DNA of 52,149 bases from JAEHDI01 sp035455185 (lineage in GTDB: Bacteria > Acidobacteriota > Terriglobia > Bryobacterales > Bryobacteraceae): the NCBI GenBank assembly GCA_035455185.1, contig DATIFQ010000120.1, positions 1-52,149 of the forward strand. The letters are read 5' to 3'. Positions 1 to 9,286 of the stretch are shown here, in pieces. Position 1 is the first letter of the stretch. Every line of letters begins with the position of its first letter. The position numbers and the translations under genes were made by a program. A model generated the notes under the pieces. It was given only the letters and a program-made list of their open reading frames with translations. It did no database searches and was not told where the DNA came from.

Positions 1-144
1 CTCTGCTTCGAAGAACTGGAAGTGTCGTTCGGTGTAGGGCCACCACCCGACCGAGTAGCGCGCCGGGATCGCTATCTTGGAATGGGAATGAGGCTACCTT
101 TCAGCGCAGAAGATCTTCTTGATGTCTTTCGAGGCTACAACTAG
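1..144 (+). CDS. C-terminal fragment of an unidentified protein
   Basis: Frame 1 is open from the first base of the window to a TAG at 142-144, giving 47 residues. The fragment ends in a mixed polar/hydrophobic tail with a 'GVGPPPDR' turn and a final 'DVFRGYN'. The start lies outside the window. I do not recognise the family. Codon use is GC-rich at third positions like the neighbours, which supports a real coding end. The next gene is on the same strand about 145 bases downstream. Confidence 0.4.
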   Translation, partial: LCFEELEVSFGVGPPPDRVARRDRYLGMGMRLPFSAEDLLDVFRGYN

Positions 145-288
145 GCGGTCTGTTTCTCTGGGAGGGACACCGCGGGTCGCTTTCGGTCATTGCGATCCCG
201 GATCAGATTGTCGCCTCCGGCTGCCGAGCATGAGGTGCTTCACCTCTGGATTCCAGAGAGGAATGTCTCATTCAAAAGTCTTAACCTG

Positions 289-1674
289 ATGCATATGAGA
301 GCCAACACACCACAACTTGATCAATTACAGTCGATGTTTCGTGGCCAGTTGATCCAGCCAGGTGACCCGGGCTATGACAGCGCCCGCAAGGTCTACAATG
401 GCATGATCGACCGGCATCCCAAGCTAATTGCGCAATGTGTTGACGCCGCCGACGTGATCGCAGCGGTGAATTTTGGACGCGAAAACCGGATGTTGATATC
501 CATCCGCGGCGGTGGGCACAACGCCGGAGGCCTCGGGGTCTGCGACGATGGGCTCGTGATCGATCTCTCTCGGATGCGGAGCGTCCGTGTGGACCCGAGG
601 GAGCATAACGTTCGCGTCGAGGGAGGATGCACCTGGGGCGACGTTGACCACGCTGCGCACGTATTCGGACTCGCTGTCCCGAGCGGGACCATCTCCACTA
701 CCGGCGTCGCCGGTCTGACGCTCGGCGGCGGAATTGGCCACCTCTCCCGCAAGTACGGTCTCACCATCGACAATCTGCTCGAAGCCGATCTCGTGTTGGC
801 CGATGGGAGCTTCGTGAAGGCCAGCGCAAAGGAAAACGAAGATTTGTTCTGGGCTATCCGGGGCGGCGGCGGAAATTTCGGCGTCGTGACATCGTTCCTG
901 TTCCGCGCCTGGCCAGTAAGGACCGTTCACGCGGGCCCGACCTTGTGGCCGCTCGAACAGGCGACGCAAGCGATGCAGTGGTACCGCGAGTTCATCGTCA
1001 AGGCACCGGAAGATCTGACCGGCTTCTTCGCCTTCCTTGTGGTGCCGCCGATACCGCTCTTTCCGGCCGAACTCCACGGCAAAAAGATGTGTGGAGTCGT
1101 CTGGTGTTATTCCGGTGCGCCCGAGAAGGCTGATGAAGTTCTCAAACCGGTCCGCACCTCGGTGCCGCCAGTTTTTGCGCACATCGGTGCGATGCCGTTC
1201 CCAATTCTACAAAGCTTCTTTGATGCGCTCTATCCAACGGGGCTTCAGTGGTACTGGAAAGCTGATTTCGTCAGGGAACTTAGTGACGAAGCCATCGACC
1301 GCCATGTCGAGCACGCTGCGAAGTTGCCGACAGGGCACTCCACTGTGCACATGTACCCGATCGACGGAGCGGTGCACCGCGTCGGAAAACAGGATACGGC
1401 GTTTTACTACCGCGACGTCAACTGGGCGAGTGTCATCGTCGGTGTAGACCCCGATCCGGCAAACAAGGACCGGATCGTGAGTTGGGCCAAGGACTACTGG
1501 CAGGCCCTGCATCCGTACTCCGCCGGTGGTGCCTATGTCAACTTCATGATGGACGAGGGCCAGGAGGGCGTCCAATCAACCTACCAGGAGAATTACCAGC
1601 GCCTGGCGGGAATCAAAGGAAAATACGACCGGGCCAACGTCTTTCGCGTCAATCAGAACATTCGCCCAAGCTGA
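289..1674 (+). CDS. FAD-binding oxidoreductase, berberine-bridge-enzyme (BBE) type
   Basis: A flavin oxidase/dehydrogenase of the PCMH/VAO fold, about 461 residues. The FAD pyrophosphate loop 'RGGGHNAGG' lies near residue 73; its His (about residue 77) is the usual site of covalent FAD attachment in BBE-like enzymes. Further FAD-domain motifs are 'VEGGCTWGDVD', 'PSGTISTTGVAGLTLGGG' and 'RGGGGNFGVVTSF'. The C-terminus has the BBE signature 'NYQRLAGIKGKYDRANVFR' followed by 'NQNI', which places the C-terminal helix against the flavin. The substrate cannot be read from sequence; relatives oxidise sugars, alcohols or alkaloids. No signal peptide is visible. I chose the ATG at 289 (another at 295) because homology-like sequence begins just after it; the frame stays open to a TTG at 190, so the start is uncertain. 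Confidence 0.85.
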   Translation: MHMRANTPQLDQLQSMFRGQLIQPGDPGYDSARKVYNGMIDRHPKLIAQCVDAADVIAAVNFGRENRMLISIRGGGHNAGGLGVCDDGLVIDLSRMRSVRVDPREHNVRVEGGCTWGDVDHAAHVFGLAVPSGTISTTGVAGLTLGGGIGHLSRKYGLTIDNLLEADLVLADGSFVKASAKENEDLFWAIRGGGGNFGVVTSFLFRAWPVRTVHAGPTLWPLEQATQAMQWYREFIVKAPEDLTGFFAFLVVPPIPLFPAELHGKKMCGVVWCYSGAPEKADEVLKPVRTSVPPVFAHIGAMPFPILQSFFDALYPTGLQWYWKADFVRELSDEAIDRHVEHAAKLPTGHSTVHMYPIDGAVHRVGKQDTAFYYRDVNWASVIVGVDPDPANKDRIVSWAKDYWQALHPYSAGGAYVNFMMDEGQEGVQSTYQENYQRLAGIKGKYDRANVFRVNQNIRPS

Positions 1675-1804
1675 AACCCCGGTCCGGGCCTCAACGCGTC
1701 ACAGCGACCATCGAATAACGATCACCAGTGGACATCCGGGCCTCCAGGTGAAGCTCGTTTCTCCAGGTTGCGGCTTGAGAGAGCGATCTACATAATGGAA
1801 TCCC

Positions 1805-2320
1805 ATGAACATGGACGACCTTCGCGCCATGCAGGCGCCTCTTAAGGAACGCTATCGGTCAGAGCCGGATGCAGCCCTCATCACGCTCAAGGCGGAGGGA
1901 CGGATTGGCGATCGAGTCACATGCAGCATCCAGACCGGCAGGGCTCTTGTCGAGGCGGGCTTGCATCCGGCCACCGGAGGCACCGGTACGTTCGCCTGCT
2001 CGGGCGACATGCTGCTGGAAGCCTTGGCGGCATGCGCTGGCGTCACGATGGCGGCCGTGGCGACCTCCATCGGCGTGGATCTGCGGAGCGGTAAGGTGCG
2101 CGCCGAGGGCGACCTGGATTTTCGCGGAACGCTTGGCGTGACCAAAGATGTGCCAGTGGGTTTCCAACGCATCCGGCTCGAGTTCGAACTCGATACGGAC
2201 GCCTCTGCAGAACAGCTCGCAACACTGCGCCGCCTCACCGAGCGCTATTGCGTTGTCTATCAGACGCTTCGCCAGGCTCCCCCTATTTCAGTATCCCTGA
2301 TTGGCCAGATGACTAAGTGA
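1805..2320 (+). CDS. OsmC/Ohr-family peroxiredoxin-like protein
   Basis: A 171-residue OsmC-fold protein. The two cysteines expected of the thiol peroxidase centre are present: Cys77 in 'LEALAACAGVTM' and Cys149 in 'RRLTERYCVVYQTL'. In OsmC/Ohr enzymes this pair reduces organic hydroperoxides at the expense of lipoyl or thiol donors. The glycine-rich 'GGTGTFACSGDMLLEALAAC' helix entry is also typical. The protein is cytoplasmic with no leader. It follows the flavin oxidase by about 130 bases on the same strand; a shared oxidative-stress role is possible but is only inference. Length is slightly above the usual 140-150 because of an N-terminal extension. Confidence 0.85.
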   Translation: MNMDDLRAMQAPLKERYRSEPDAALITLKAEGRIGDRVTCSIQTGRALVEAGLHPATGGTGTFACSGDMLLEALAACAGVTMAAVATSIGVDLRSGKVRAEGDLDFRGTLGVTKDVPVGFQRIRLEFELDTDASAEQLATLRRLTERYCVVYQTLRQAPPISVSLIGQMTK

Positions 2321-2410
2321 CCCAAATTCGCCCGAGAATGTTTGATCGCTGAAGCGCAGCCGACCCCCCGTGACGTATCCTGGCCGGATCGTGGACAATC
2401 CTCTGACCAG

Positions 2411-2453
2411 TTAGCAGTTGTTTGATTCTCAAAGTCCCGTCTTTTAGCAGTTG
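2411..2453 (+). repeat. 10-bp direct repeat upstream of the receptor kinase
   Basis: TTAGCAGTTG occurs at 2411-2420 and again at 2444-2453, 33 bases start to start (about three helical turns), just upstream of the kinase start at 2493. A TACAAT hexamer at 2457-2462 directly follows the second copy and could be a -10 box. Same-face spacing would suit an operator, but no known regulator site is recognised. Confidence 0.35.
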
Positions 2454-2492
2454 CGGTACAATCAGCAGAAGAATCCTTCCGGGACCTGGGAA

Positions 2493-5134
2493 ATGGTTGG
2501 CCTAACAATCGGGCACTACGAGATCATCGACAAGCTCGGTGAAGGCGGTATGGGCGTCGTTTACAAGGCCCGCGATACGCACTTGGATCGCCTCGTCGCC
2601 ATCAAACTGCTGCCGGCGGACAAGATCGCCAATCCCGAACGAAAGAGGCGCTTTGTTCAGGAGGCCAAAGCGGCTTCCTCGTTGAACCATCCGAATATCA
2701 TTACTATCCACGACATCGCGAACGACAACGGTCATGACTTTATCGTCATGGAGTACGTTCCGGGCAAAACGCTGGATCAACAGATCCCACGCCACGGCCT
2801 GAGAGTGAACGAAGTGCTGAAATGCGCCGTGCAGGTCGCCGACGCGGTGGCCCGCGCGCACGGAGCCGGGATCATCCATCGCGACCTCAAGCCCGGCAAC
2901 ATCATGGTGGACGAGCACGGGTTAGTGAAGGTGCTCGACTTCGGTCTGGCCAAGCTGACGGAGACGGCCGAAGGCGGCGAAGACCCCGAAACACGTACGA
3001 TCCGTGACGAGGAAGCGCCGCGTACCGGGGAAGGCAGGATCATGGGCACGGCCGCTACATGTCGCCGGAGCAGGCGCAAGGCAAGAAAGTCGACGCCAGG
3101 TCGGACATTTTCAGTTTCGGCGCAGTGTTGTACGAGATGGTCACAGGGCAACGGGCGTTCCAGGGCGACTCGAGTATGTCGACGCTCGCTGCAATCCTGA
3201 GCAAAGAACCCAAGCCTGTCAGCGAGATTGCGCCGGCGACTCCACACGACCTCGCGAAGATCATCAGCCGCTGTCTGCGCAAGGATCCTGAAAAGCGCTT
3301 TCAGCACATGGCCGATCTCAAGGTCGCGCTTGCCGAACTGAAGGAGGAATCGGAATCGGGGAAGTTGGCGGCTCAACCCGTCGTCGCAGTAACGAATCAC
3401 AGGCGCCTCCTCTGGATCTCGGCAGCCGCGGTGCTGGTGGTCGCAGCTGTGGCGTCTACCTGGTTTCTTCGTACGAAGGCCCCGCCTCCGGAGGTCGCCA
3501 TGACCAGCGCCCCCTTGACCACGTACGCGGGCTCGGAGTCCATGCCTACTTTTTCGCCTGATGGCAACCAGGTGGCCTTCGTATGGAACGGAAACGCCCA
3601 GGATAACTTTGACATTTACGTGAAACTGATCCGAACGGAGCCGCCACTCCGTCTGACAACCGATCCTGCCGGTGATGCCAGTCCCGCCTGGTCCCCGGAC
3701 GGCCGCTCGATCGCATTCCTGCGCGCGACAGGTGATGGGGCCGAGGTCCTCTTGATTCCTGCGCTGGGTGGCCCGGAGCGTAAAGTGGCTGAAGTACTAC
3801 GTCGGCCTCAGAGACCCTCGATTCCTCCTTTGCTAGCCTGGTTACCGCACGGCGACGGGCTCGTTTTTGCAGACGCGAGTTCCGCCGATGAATCAACTGG
3901 CTTGTTTCTGTTTTCGATGAAGACGGGCGAGAGGAGACGGTTGACGTCCCCGCCGAAAGCATCCGTAGGTGACAGCGGCGTCGCCATCTCGCCGGATGGA
4001 GAGAAGCTGGTATTTGTCCGGACTTTCTCTTTTCAAAACAGCCATCTCTATCTATTAGCGCTGTCTAGTGACTTGCGGCCAGTTGGTGAACCAGAGCGGA
4101 TCGCCACCAATCTACAGGCTTGTTACAATCCAGCTTGGACGTCCGACGGAAAGGACATTGTGTTCAGTGCTGTTGAGCAAGGCAACGAACGGCTCTGGCG
4201 AATTCCTGCATCCGGCTCTGCGGTTGCCCGGCCACTGGCCGCCGGGGAGGGTGGAGACGACCCGGCGATTTCGCGACAGGGAAACCGCCTCGCGTACCGC
4301 GTAGGTGCCACGGACTCAAATCTCTGGAAAGTGGCAATTTCCGGGCAGGGAACGAATCATCCAGTGAAGGTGATTTCATCCAGTCGCCAGGATGTGAATG
4401 CGCAGTACTCCCCGGATGGGAAGCGGATTGTTTTTGCCTCTGACCGATCGGGAGACATGGAAATCTGGGCTAGTAATGCCGATGGCTCCGCCCCTGCGCA
4501 ACTCACTTCGCTTGGGGCGCACTCCGGGACACCACGATGGGCGCCGGACGGCCGACGGATCGCATTTGACTCCAACAAGGAAGGACGCTTTCAAATCTAC
4601 TCCATCGACGCCGGCGGGGGAGTTCCACAACGGCTGACCAGGAGTCCTGTAGATGATGCAGCCCCCAGTTGGTCACGGGACGGGAAACAGATCTACTTCT
4701 CCTCGAAACGAACGGGCCGCTGGGAGGTGTGGAAGATGCCCGCCGAAGGGGGAGACCCGGTTCAGGTGACTCGCCAGGGCGGATTCTCTCCCTTCGAATC
4801 CCCAGACCGCCAGTTGGTCTACTGTCAAAAAACGGAGGGCAACTCGGAGGTTTGGAAAGTGCCGGTGGACGGTGGCCAGGAGAGCAAAGTCCTGGACCCG
4901 GTCGGAGGCCGACAGTTCGCGGTTGCCGATCAAGGAATCTACTTCATCAGGTACCGGGCCGCAACGCCGACCCTGCAAGTCTTTCGTTTTGCGACGGGGG
5001 AGACGAAAGAAATCACCAGGATAGGAACCCCGACCATGATGGGCCTGAGTGTTTCGCCTGACGGCCGATCATTGCTTTACACACAAATAGATCAGGTCGG
5101 CAGTGACCTGATGCTGGTGGAGAACTTCCGGTAG
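2493..5134 (+). pseudogene. Membrane Ser/Thr protein kinase with PD40/TolB-like sensor domain, split by a one-base frameshift
   Basis: A eukaryotic-type (Hanks) kinase joined to a C-terminal beta-propeller, an architecture common in Acidobacteria. The first frame holds the glycine loop 'GEGGMGVVYKA', the ATP-binding 'VAIKLL' Lys, 'HRDLKPGN' and 'DFGLAK'. The second frame resumes exactly at the activation-segment end, 'MSPEQAQGKKVDARSDIFSF', then the kinase C-lobe, one membrane helix (genome about 3411-3470) and at least five 'SPDG..IAF' PD40 repeats to 5134. At 3046-3056 the DNA reads as G-T-A then out of frame where the family has G-T-A-G-Y; restoring one G near 3053 rejoins the frames. So this is a full-length kinase with a single-base deletion, either a real mutation or a base-call error. 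Start ATG 2493 opens directly on the kinase fold. Confidence 0.85.
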
Positions 5135-5241
5135 CGCCGGATAGGTGAAGCAAGCGCCGCTTTGTCTAGCGATCTGGAAGTGTGTAGCGCGCCCAGTGGT
5201 GGCGGCGAAGGAGGGTTTAGCTTCGATGAGTTGTTCCTCCC

Positions 5242-5371
5242 GTGAGGCTCATCGTGACCAATCTGGAGACCGATGAGCCGCGTGGTAGTGAGGGCTTACA
5301 ACAAGCGGGGAACAGCGGAGCAGTGGATCAGGGAGGCAATCAGGACGGTGAAGATGGTGCGACTGAGCCGG
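5242..5371 (+). mobile_element. Remnant of an IS1380-family transposase (C-terminal part)
   Basis: Two overlapping frames spell the well-conserved C-terminal region of IS1380-type DDE transposases: 'VRLIVTNLETD' from 5242, then, after a frame change near 5273, 'RVVVRAYNKRGTAEQWIRE' and 'TVKMVRLS'. In intact IS1380 elements this block (VTNL...FYN.RGTAEQWIKEGK...TRLSC) is followed by about 60 more residues, absent here. No terminal inverted repeats or target duplications are recognisable. The scrap lies between the kinase and the DinB-like gene and is not functional. Confidence 0.6.
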
Positions 5372-5464
5372 TTGGGTGCATACTCTGAGCCAAAAACGCC
5401 TCATCGGATTATTGAGACGATTCTGCGGCCTAACAATGAACGGCTTTCGAAACGAGAGGGACAA

Positions 5465-5950
5465 ATGAGCACACGAGCAGCACTACTTGCACAGCGGATC
5501 GGACAAGGCGCCGACACGCTTGCGGCATTTGCAGAGGGGCTGTCGGATGCGCAGTGGCACACGGTGGTGCCGCGCGACGGTCGTCAGGTCGGCGTGATCA
5601 TTCACCATGTGGCGAGCATCTACCCGATCGAGATCGATCTCGCCCAGCAGGTCGCCTCCGGGAACAACATTGCGGGAGTGACGTGGGGCTTCGTTGCCGA
5701 GTTGAATGCGAAACACGCGCACGACCATGCCGCAGTCGGGAGGCAGGAAACCATCGATCTTCTGCGCAGCAACGGCCATTCCGCCGCGGAGGCGGTGCGC
5801 GCCTTCTCCGACGAAGAGCTCGACCGGGCGGCGCCCGTCTCGCTGAACGCAGACGCCCCGCTCACGGCGCAATTTCTCATCGAGGACCACGCGCTCAGAC
5901 ACAGCTGGCACCATCTGGCCAAAATCAAGGCGGTCCTCGGGAGTGTTTGA
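5465..5950 (+). CDS. DinB-like four-helix-bundle protein
   Basis: A 161-residue helical protein with the DinB/MDMPI pattern: an 'IIHHVAS' helix (His47-48) and a C-terminal 'HALRHSWHHLAKI' helix (His142-150) supply the histidines that bind a divalent metal in this superfamily. Members include bacillithiol/mycothiol-dependent transferases and many of unknown role; the thiol cofactor here is unknown. The start at 5465 is chosen because a GAGAGGG ribosome site lies 5 bases upstream and the DinB fold begins at once; the frame is open further upstream but that stretch is transposase debris. Confidence 0.7.
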   Translation: MSTRAALLAQRIGQGADTLAAFAEGLSDAQWHTVVPRDGRQVGVIIHHVASIYPIEIDLAQQVASGNNIAGVTWGFVAELNAKHAHDHAAVGRQETIDLLRSNGHSAAEAVRAFSDEELDRAAPVSLNADAPLTAQFLIEDHALRHSWHHLAKIKAVLGSV

Positions 5951-6427
5951 CCCACGGGCCCATGGCGTGGTACCTGACCTTCATGCTCAAACGTGGCGGT
6001 TATCGCCGCTGTCAGCTTACCGTCTATCTGCGTCTGAAGGGAACCGAAATTTCCAGTATCGACGGCGCCAGCGGGAACAGCGAGTAGGCGAAGGGCGCCA
6101 CTGGTTTTGGCACGAGTGAATCAACTCGGAGTCCGGACTGTCAGCCGACGGTTTGCGCGAGAGCGTCCGCTGCGTTCTGGCCTCGGCTGGGGAGGCTTCG
6201 TTGAACCGGGGCGTGGATTCATCATCTTCCGTGAGCAGCGGAGGACCGGCAGACGAGAAGCACCGCACGTGCTGGACCAGCGGATAGCTCCCGAAAACGC
6301 CCGTAGTCGTCACCTATCGGGGTTGGTTGGCCACATCTGCCTACTGCTACTCAGCCCGAGAGCCGCCACCGCTGCTGTCAAGTAGTAAAAGGAGCCATTG
6401 GGCAGGCAGAAAAAGCACTGCGCGACG
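5951..6427. other. Intergenic stretch with no recognisable gene
   Basis: The 477 bases between the DinB-like gene and the 3' end of galT, two convergent genes, contain several open frames on both strands. None shows a ribosome site, a recognisable motif or consistent codon bias. One minus-strand frame without a start (about 5955-6110) has mildly coding-like composition but no family I can name. No strong terminator hairpin was found. Confidence 0.5.
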
Positions 6428-7438
6428 TCAAGCAGTTATCTCGCGCATGGCGCGTGCCGTCTCTTCCGGACACGCGGTGTTGATTCGCATGCCGGAACCG
6501 ATTTCGAACCCGGCGATTCGTGTCAGGCGGGGCACGATTTCGAGGTGCCACAAAAAGTAGTCATCATCCTCGCCGTCCACGGGCGCTGAGTGGATCACGT
6601 AGTTGTAGTCCGGGTCGTTCAGGAGCTTTGCGAGCCGCGAGAGCGACTCCTTCAAGACGGTCGCGAGGTCCCGCAATTCGTCGATGGTCGCCTGGCCAAA
6701 AGAGGGCCGGTGCCGCTTTGGAACGATCCAAGTTCCAAAGGGGACCTGAGATGCAAACGGGTGGAAGACCAGGAAGCAGTCTGTCTCCAAAATGACGCGC
6801 TGGCCGGACCGCACCTCCGCCTTCAGGATATCCACGTAAAGGCAACGCCCCGTGGCGTCGTAATAACGAATCGCCTCCTCGCACTTCCTTCGCACGTACG
6901 CCGGCACCACGGGGGTAGCAACAATCTGTGAGTGCGGATGGGTGAGCGAGGTACCGGCGTTCTCCCCGTGGTTCTTGAATATGAGAATCAGCTTCAACCG
7001 CCGGTCCCGGCGTAGGCCGAGGTAGCGGTCCCGATAAGCGTGAAGGATTTCTTCCACTTCGGCAGGACTCATCCTGTGGATGCAGCGGTTGTGAACCGGA
7101 GTCTCGATCACGACCTCGTGGTATCCGACACCTTCCATCTGCAGGAAGAAGCCGTCGAGCAGCAGACGTTCCGTGTTTCCTTGAGGCACCAGAGCGGCGA
7201 ACTTGTTGGGAATGACGCGGACAGTCCAGCCAGGCTCGTTGGCGGCGCCTGTATTCCGCCGCGCCATCAACTCCGGTGGTGTCTGACGTTCCAGCCCAGG
7301 GCAGAAAGGGCAGTTTGGATCGTATTCAGGCTGCGCGGGCCGAGCGGCGGCACGCCGGAATTCATGAGGCCGCTGCATCCGCTCGGTGGCGATGATCACC
7401 CACTCCTTGGTGGCTGGATCTTGTCTCAGTTCGGGCAC
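6428..7438 (-). CDS. galT: Galactose-1-phosphate uridylyltransferase
   Basis: A Leloir-pathway enzyme: transfers UMP from UDP-glucose to galactose-1-phosphate through a uridylyl-histidine intermediate. The HIT-type active site 'HPHSQI' (His167, His169; the second is the expected nucleophile) is intact. 'CPFC' (Cys43, Cys46) fits the structural metal site of GalT. Length, 336 residues, is normal. The start is a GTG at 7438, preceded at good distance by GAGGAG. It is the last gene of a long minus-strand series. No other Leloir gene (galK, galE) is adjacent, so it may serve nucleotide-sugar supply rather than galactose catabolism; that is inference. Confidence 0.9.
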   Translation of the reverse strand: MPELRQDPATKEWVIIATERMQRPHEFRRAAARPAQPEYDPNCPFCPGLERQTPPELMARRNTGAANEPGWTVRVIPNKFAALVPQGNTERLLLDGFFLQMEGVGYHEVVIETPVHNRCIHRMSPAEVEEILHAYRDRYLGLRRDRRLKLILIFKNHGENAGTSLTHPHSQIVATPVVPAYVRRKCEEAIRYYDATGRCLYVDILKAEVRSGQRVILETDCFLVFHPFASQVPFGTWIVPKRHRPSFGQATIDELRDLATVLKESLSRLAKLLNDPDYNYVIHSAPVDGEDDDYFLWHLEIVPRLTRIAGFEIGSGMRINTACPEETARAMREITA

Positions 7439-7503
7439 TGCTATACTCCTCTTGTTTCCCCAAACGGGTTTCCCGGCCGACGCTCTGCAACGGGCAGAAT
7501 TCG

Positions 7504-7785
7504 TCAGCCGGCTGGGCCGGCTGGCCCGCCCAACATCAGGAAGCGATTGTAGAGCCAGCCGAACAGAAATCCTGCAGCTGCGCCATCCAGAGTTCCCCAG
7601 ATCGTGCCTGCAAGCACGCTCACAACTGTGGGCGCTGCGCCGTAACCCGGATAAACGGAACTCATGAGACGCAGGAACTCAACGCCATAAGGTGAAAACA
7701 CGGCGTTCAGCAATCCGACGAACAGCATGCAGCCGCCCCACAGGGCAGCGAATGCCAGTGCACAAGCTTTTGTCGATAGCTTCAT
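7504..7785 (-). CDS. Small membrane protein, bacteriophage-holin-like
   Basis: 93 residues with two hydrophobic stretches ('LAFAALWGGCMLFVGLLNAV' and 'GTLDGAAAGFLFGWLYNRF') separated by a 'VYPGYG' loop. This pattern is found in small bacterial proteins usually annotated as holin-like; there is no evidence of phage origin here. The frame is open further upstream, but the ATG at 7785 starts directly before the first membrane helix. It is about 65 bases upstream of galT on the same strand. The function is unknown. Confidence 0.6.
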   Translation of the reverse strand: MKLSTKACALAFAALWGGCMLFVGLLNAVFSPYGVEFLRLMSSVYPGYGAAPTVVSVLAGTIWGTLDGAAAGFLFGWLYNRFLMLGGPAGPAG

Positions 7786-7882
7786 TTTTCTTGCGCCATT
7801 CTTCCTTCTGCCCGAGCCAGGAGGGCGCGGGCACACTTACGTGATGGCCGGAGTTGGTCGCCAGCCTGGATCTAGCTGAACT

Positions 7883-8266
7883 CTAAGCCGCAAAAGGTCT
7901 GACTGACGACCACAAGACCGTCAACGGGAGCGCGAACCACCACCTTCCCGACGTTCGCCTCCGCTCGTACGCTCCTCGACCCGTGCTTCCTGCATCGTCA
8001 GGCTCCGGGCAAAGAGCATATCGTCTCGATCCTTTGGCCGGGCTTGTACTCCTTTCGTTCCACAGGCGGGCAATTAGCCTCCGGAGCGATATCCCGCCTA
8101 AAAGCTGTCGGAGCCTTGATTGGGCCTCTCGCAGTTGTCTGTCGAGTTCTTGCGCGTGGTTCTCAAACCGGCCGGTACAATGTTTCCTGGCCTGATCGAG
8201 ATACTCCCACATCCGCTCGAGCTGGGCCGCGCTAAACTCGAGCTTCGGAGCTTTCTTAGAGAGCAC
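7883..8266 (-). CDS. Hypothetical helical protein
   Basis: A 127-residue frame starting at a GTG that overlaps the end of the receiver gene upstream by 11 bases, suggesting translational coupling; GGGATGG lies just before it. Residues about 10-65 form an amphipathic helix rich in Glu, Arg and Gln ('LERMWEYLDQARKHC', 'LDRQLREAQSRLRQLL'), while the C-terminal half is Arg/Ser-rich and looks less protein-like, so the frame may be shifted or the true gene shorter. No family is recognised. Confidence 0.4.
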   Translation of the reverse strand: MLSKKAPKLEFSAAQLERMWEYLDQARKHCTGRFENHAQELDRQLREAQSRLRQLLGGISLRRLIARLWNERSTSPAKGSRRYALCPEPDDAGSTGRGAYERRRTSGRWWFALPLTVLWSSVRPFAA

Positions 8267-8690
8267 CGTTCCATCCCGATAGAGCCGACCGGACCACCCA
8301 TGACACTTGATCCGCCTCTAGCGGTTTCGGCAGCAGATCGTACCCGCCGAGATTAAGGACTTCGGCCCACATAGTGTCATCCCTCAGCCGGGAGACGACA
8401 ATGAATTTCGGCGATAGGGCGCCTTCAACCACCGAGATCTGTTCGAGCAGTTCGCTCCAGGAAGGAGCTTGCGCGTCGCCATCCATGATCACGACAGGAA
8501 TGGAGTCGGTAGCCGGCACCTTACGCGCCTCGATCCCGTCTTTAGCTAAGCGAAGTCTCCGCTGTGAGGCTTCGAGCGCTGCCGTCATGAAGAGCCGGCC
8601 ACTCTCATCCGCTGTAATCACCAGTGCGACCACACCGTCGTGGTCAGGAAGCGACGGCCGCGCCATGATCGGTCGCTTCTCGCTTACCAT
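8256..8690 (-). CDS. Stand-alone receiver-like (CheY-fold) protein, atypical
   Basis: 144 residues with a receiver layout: 'ALVITADES' (first strand, acidic residues), 'VVIMDGDAQAPSW' where the phospho-Asp should be, 'FIVVSRLRD' and 'YDLLPKPLEADQ' containing the Lys-Pro of active receivers. No output domain is attached. The segment 'MWAEVLNLGGYDLLPKP' is nearly repeated in the protein at 9963-10403, so the two are paralogues. An Asp is present near the phosphorylation site but the surrounding sequence is not canonical. The start at 8690 follows GAGGAGACGG. It lies between the DksA-like gene and a small helical frame, all co-directional. Confidence 0.65.
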   Translation of the reverse strand: MVSEKRPIMARPSLPDHDGVVALVITADESGRLFMTAALEASQRRLRLAKDGIEARKVPATDSIPVVIMDGDAQAPSWSELLEQISVVEGALSPKFIVVSRLRDDTMWAEVLNLGGYDLLPKPLEADQVSWVVRSALSGWNGAL

Positions 8691-8709
8691 TTCCGTCTCC
8701 TCGCGCTGC

Positions 8710-9099
8710 CTAACCGGCAAGGGCGCACGGGGTCTGATACTCCGCGAGTTGCTCGTTGCCTTCGGATTGTTCCGCACGTTCCTGGCAAGAAACACAGTAA
8801 GGAGACCAAGGAATGATTGCGAGTCGTCTCGTCGGGATGTCCCCCCCGCACGACGCACAAATGCCGAAGGTTCCTTCGCGAATCTCGCGCAGTGCTCCCT
8901 CGACCGAGCGAAGCTGCGCGCAGATTCGATCGACATTGCGAAGGAGGAGTTCGCGATCCGCAATGCTGCGTACCTGGTCCATGGGATCGCTCACGGGGTC
9001 GATGGCTAGGCGTTCGCGCCGTTCACAAATCTCTCGGATCAGCTCGTCGCGCTTGGCCTCGATGGCTCGTTTGAATCGGTTCTCTTGAGCTCTGGTCAT
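8710..9099 (-). CDS. DksA/TraR-family zinc-finger protein
   Basis: 129 residues: an N-terminal coiled coil (residues about 5-70) and a C-terminal four-cysteine zinc finger, Cys81-x2-Cys84 ('CASCG') and Cys102-x2-Cys105 ('CVSCQ'), as in DksA/TraR proteins that bind the RNA polymerase secondary channel. The coiled-coil tip lacks an obvious DxxDxA motif, so direct ppGpp-type regulation is not assured. The start ATG 9099 has a strong AGGAGG seven bases upstream. It precedes the receiver gene by 19 bases, so the two are probably co-transcribed. Confidence 0.8.
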   Translation of the reverse strand: MTRAQENRFKRAIEAKRDELIREICERRERLAIDPVSDPMDQVRSIADRELLLRNVDRICAQLRSVEGALREIREGTFGICASCGGDIPTRRLAIIPWSPYCVSCQERAEQSEGNEQLAEYQTPCALAG

Positions 9100-9286
9100 T
9101 TCGGCCTCCTGTTGTGTCACCAACCTTGATTCTAGGAATCTTGTGCGCGGCGGCGTATCCCCTGGACAAGTGAAGTCACCTGTAAATTGTGGTGAGGTGG
9201 GACAGGGAGTGGGCGAGCGGATTTGACACACACTCCATCTTCTTGTGCGGACTGCCCGCTCATGCTGTGCCCGCGCGCAGGCCCCG

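Noticed and set aside
7504..7785. Holin-like gene as evidence of a prophage
   Set aside because: No capsid, tail, integrase or lysis neighbours; the genes around it are ordinary chromosomal genes.
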